Assembly (NCBI RefSeq): GCF_017745275.1
Contig: NZ_JAGHZS010000001.1
Span: forward strand, 1,289,449 to 1,353,448
DNA: 64,000 nt
Origin: Chitinophaga sp.
GTDB lineage: Bacteria > Bacteroidota > Bacteroidia > Chitinophagales > Chitinophagaceae
Reading direction: 5' to 3'
The notes beneath the pieces are model-generated. The model saw only the letters and a list, made by a program, of their open reading frames with translations. It searched no databases and was not told the origin of the DNA. The translations under genes and the position numbers were made by a program. Each line of letters starts with the position of its first letter. The first letter of the stretch is position 1. This document shows positions 62,091 to 64,000 of this stretch, in pieces.

Positions 62091-64000
62091 CTAAATGTTA
62101 AACCAATACACCAGTTTGAGCACCAGCGCCCTGTTTTTTACGTAAAATGGCTCCGGGAGGTAATTGTCCGTATACACAATAAAAAGGTCAGAAGCGGGCC
62201 TGTAACGCCATTGAAAGCGGGTATTCAGGTTCATGTTCTTCTGCTGCCCGTTGTACTGCATAAACCCGGTAAAAAACAGGGTATTGGTCATGGTGACATC
62301 CAGGCGGGGCCCCACCAGCCAAAACGAATTAGTACCCCATGGCTTTGGCAGGTTGATATAGTTATAGTTAGCACTCAGCGCAATGCTCACATAAGGCTGG
62401 AAACGGTATCCCAGCTCTGTATTTGTCATCAGCCGGGTTCCGTCGGCGTAATAACCACCATAACGAGCCGATAACGCATAGGTAAACAACGACTGCGGCT
62501 TGGATACATAATCCACTCCCACGGTATTCCAGTTATGCTGAGAGCCGGTGAGCAGGCTATCCTTGCGGGTATTGGTAGGATCAAAAGGTTGTAATAACTG
62601 AATGTAGGTGTTGGAGGCCCATACATTCAGTGTATTCCGCTTACGGAATACAATTCCATAGTTCAGGATCGTTTCATTGTCTGTACGATGCAGGTCCTTT
62701 TCATCAAAAAACCAGGTACTTGTAACCTGTGGTCCATGACTCAGCACCTTTCCGGATAAAGGGAAAAACAAGTGAGTGATCTGCGGCACTATTTTCACAT
62801 AGCCCTGCCGGGGTACATATCCTACTTCTGCATTATAATTTTTTCCTACATACTCGTGCTGCCAGCTAATATTCCATTCCTTGCTGGTGTATTGCAGGTT
62901 GGCGGCGTGGGCCACGTCGTGCCCGCTTTTGCCAGGGCTATACGATTTCAGGAACATGGCTTTGCCGGTCCAAAAGTTATTGGAGGAAGCCAGGTTATAC
63001 TCCAGCCCCATATTCCGGTTATACTTATTGTATACCGGCTGATCGGTCACTTTCGACGGATCATAATTCACCGATTCTTTATTGATAAAAATAAATCCAA
63101 GGTTGGAGCGGGAAAACACACGGCGCTGCAAAGCCGCTACCGTAAAGTTCTGCGCGGGTAGCCCTGTTTCTTCCTGTCTGCCCGTTTGCATATTCATTAC
63201 CCCCAAGCGCCAGTCCTTATTGATCTTTCCACTCAGCCTGGCGCCAAAACGAATAGGTACGCCTCCCAAACCAATGCGGCGGGAAAAGAAAGGACGTATG
63301 GTAGAATAACCAAAATTAGACATCTGGTCGCCATTCTCCAGGAAGAACTGCCGCTTCTCCGGATAAAATAATTCAAACCTGTCCAGGTTTGTCACCTGCT
63401 TATCCACGTCTACCTGCGAGAAATCAGGGTTTACGGTTAAGTCGAGGTTCAGGGAGGAAGTAACCGCTACTTTCGCATCCAGCCCGGCATCACGGCGCCA
63501 TTTTTCAGATGTTCCCTTTTCATAGTCTTTGGAAATGCCTCCCAGTAAATAAGGGATCAACGATACATTGGCGCCGGCTTCCGGCGGTGCGGCATCCCAT
63601 ACCAGGTTACCCGTATAGGCCAGTGAGGCGGTGGCAAACTGCCGTGGTACTGGTGCCCAGGCCGACTTCTCCGTTGTTTTCAGGTCGTTGCGGCTAAAGT
63701 TAATCCCCCACCTCGTGATCCCTTTTTTATAACGAATGGTTTTAAAAGGAATCGATGCTTCGAACACCCATTTATCCGGATAATTTTTCACTACAGAAGT
63801 CCACTTATTATCCCAGCTCAGATCCACTTTTCCTCCATCATACATCAGCCCATCCCACTGCGCACCGGCGGCATTGGCGCCGAAGGTAAAGCCATTAGTC
63901 TGGTCGTCGAAAGGATCCATAAACAACAGGAAGTTGTCATTCTTTAAAAAAGCAAAATCCCTGCGTAATGATTCCACCATATAAGGCCCATCTCCCATGG
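62091..64000 (-). CDS. DUF5916 family outer-membrane-type protein, 5' end cut
   Basis: At least 636 residues; the frame runs off the right edge (the start at 63998 is an artefact). Seen: the N-terminal carbohydrate-binding (CBM9-like) segment FMDPFDDQTNGFTFGANAAGA, then WVFEASIPFKTIRYKKG, the DUF5916 core LTVNPDFSQVDVDKQVTNLD and FELFYPEKRQFFLEN, and a long beta-rich C-terminus with alternating aromatic residues ending in VLKLVYWFNI, typical of outer-membrane barrels. Function unknown; expected full length is about 750-850 residues. Confidence 0.85.
   Translation of the reverse strand, partial: MGDGPYMVESLRRDFAFLKNDNFLLFMDPFDDQTNGFTFGANAAGAQWDGLMYDGGKVDLSWDNKWTSVVKNYPDKWVFEASIPFKTIRYKKGITRWGINFSRNDLKTTEKSAWAPVPRQFATASLAYTGNLVWDAAPPEAGANVSLIPYLLGGISKDYEKGTSEKWRRDAGLDAKVAVTSSLNLDLTVNPDFSQVDVDKQVTNLDRFELFYPEKRQFFLENGDQMSNFGYSTIRPFFSRRIGLGGVPIRFGARLSGKINKDWRLGVMNMQTGRQEETGLPAQNFTVAALQRRVFSRSNLGFIFINKESVNYDPSKVTDQPVYNKYNRNMGLEYNLASSNNFWTGKAMFLKSYSPGKSGHDVAHAANLQYTSKEWNISWQHEYVGKNYNAEVGYVPRQGYVKIVPQITHLFFPLSGKVLSHGPQVTSTWFFDEKDLHRTDNETILNYGIVFRKRNTLNVWASNTYIQLLQPFDPTNTRKDSLLTGSQHNWNTVGVDYVSKPQSLFTYALSARYGGYYADGTRLMTNTELGYRFQPYVSIALSANYNYINLPKPWGTNSFWLVGPRLDVTMTNTLFFTGFMQYNGQQKNMNLNTRFQWRYRPASDLFIVYTDNYLPEPFYVKNRALVLKLVYWFNI

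Overview
The window looks like a chromosomal segment of a Bacteroidota bacterium, most likely Chitinophagaceae and close to Chitinophaga. Five things support this: primary-sigma promoters of the TTTG-N19/20-TAnnTTTG type (the best lie before ccmC, amn, queA and uxuA); the FecR / sigma regulatory style; CcmC with a CcmD-like partner; many exported proteins ending their signal peptide in A-x-A-Q; and a fucosidase/sulfatase CAZyme cluster. No tRNA, rRNA, CRISPR array, transposase or prophage gene was seen. The species assignment is inference from gene content, not from a database search.

Layout. 1-18 kb is housekeeping: pth (cut by the left edge), rplY, prs, radC, a Gfo/Idh oxidoreductase, a small lipoprotein, ispD, queA, a duplicated-ATPase peptide ABC protein, AMP nucleosidase, an orphan HsdR-N nuclease-fold protein, gdhA, ccmD-C-B, biotin carboxylase, a GtrA-like protein, tdk, a proline-rich unknown, and waaA. 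18.3-24.3 kb is a nucleotide-sugar operon: DegT aminotransferase, ugd, uxs, rfbB, rfbC, rfbD. It supplies UDP-glucuronate, UDP-xylose, dTDP-rhamnose and probably an amino sugar. rfbA is not in the window. 24.4-37.7 kb holds a secreted DUF3108/TapB-like protein, tyrS, a pair of exported amidohydrolase-like proteins, a small exported protein, glycerate kinase, mannonate dehydratase (uxuA), a MarR regulator, and FecR facing an unusual sigma-like/transmembrane/TPR fusion.

37.8-53.4 kb is a glycan-degradation island with no SusC/SusD pair: alginate-lyase-fold lyase, GH36 alpha-galactosidase, GH95 fucosidase, AraC regulator, siderophore-interacting flavoprotein, LuxR-type regulator, sulfatase, two GH29 fucosidases and a clan-GH-D-like protein. 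The upstream uxuA and glycerate kinase could feed the released uronates into central metabolism. 54-59.6 kb carries TetR plus universal stress protein with matching palindromic operators, then an mprF-acvB pair for making, flipping and hydrolysing aminoacylated phosphatidylglycerol, and a LytTR regulator. 59.6-64 kb has a strongly structured non-coding stretch, a small winged-helix protein, a thioredoxin-fold protein without its CxxC, and a DUF5916 outer-membrane protein cut by the right edge.

A recurrent feature is a family of at least eight long inverted repeats in intergenic DNA. Their arms are built from short words (AATTACG, AAAGCATAAAGC or AGCTAAAAGC), most with a GCG-containing inner stem. 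Some sit where a terminator would, others upstream of genes, and one lies inside the rhamnose operon. Many of the longest apparent reading frames begin at a TTG inside a promoter, a terminator or one of these repeats, so several starts below were moved downstream to an ATG.
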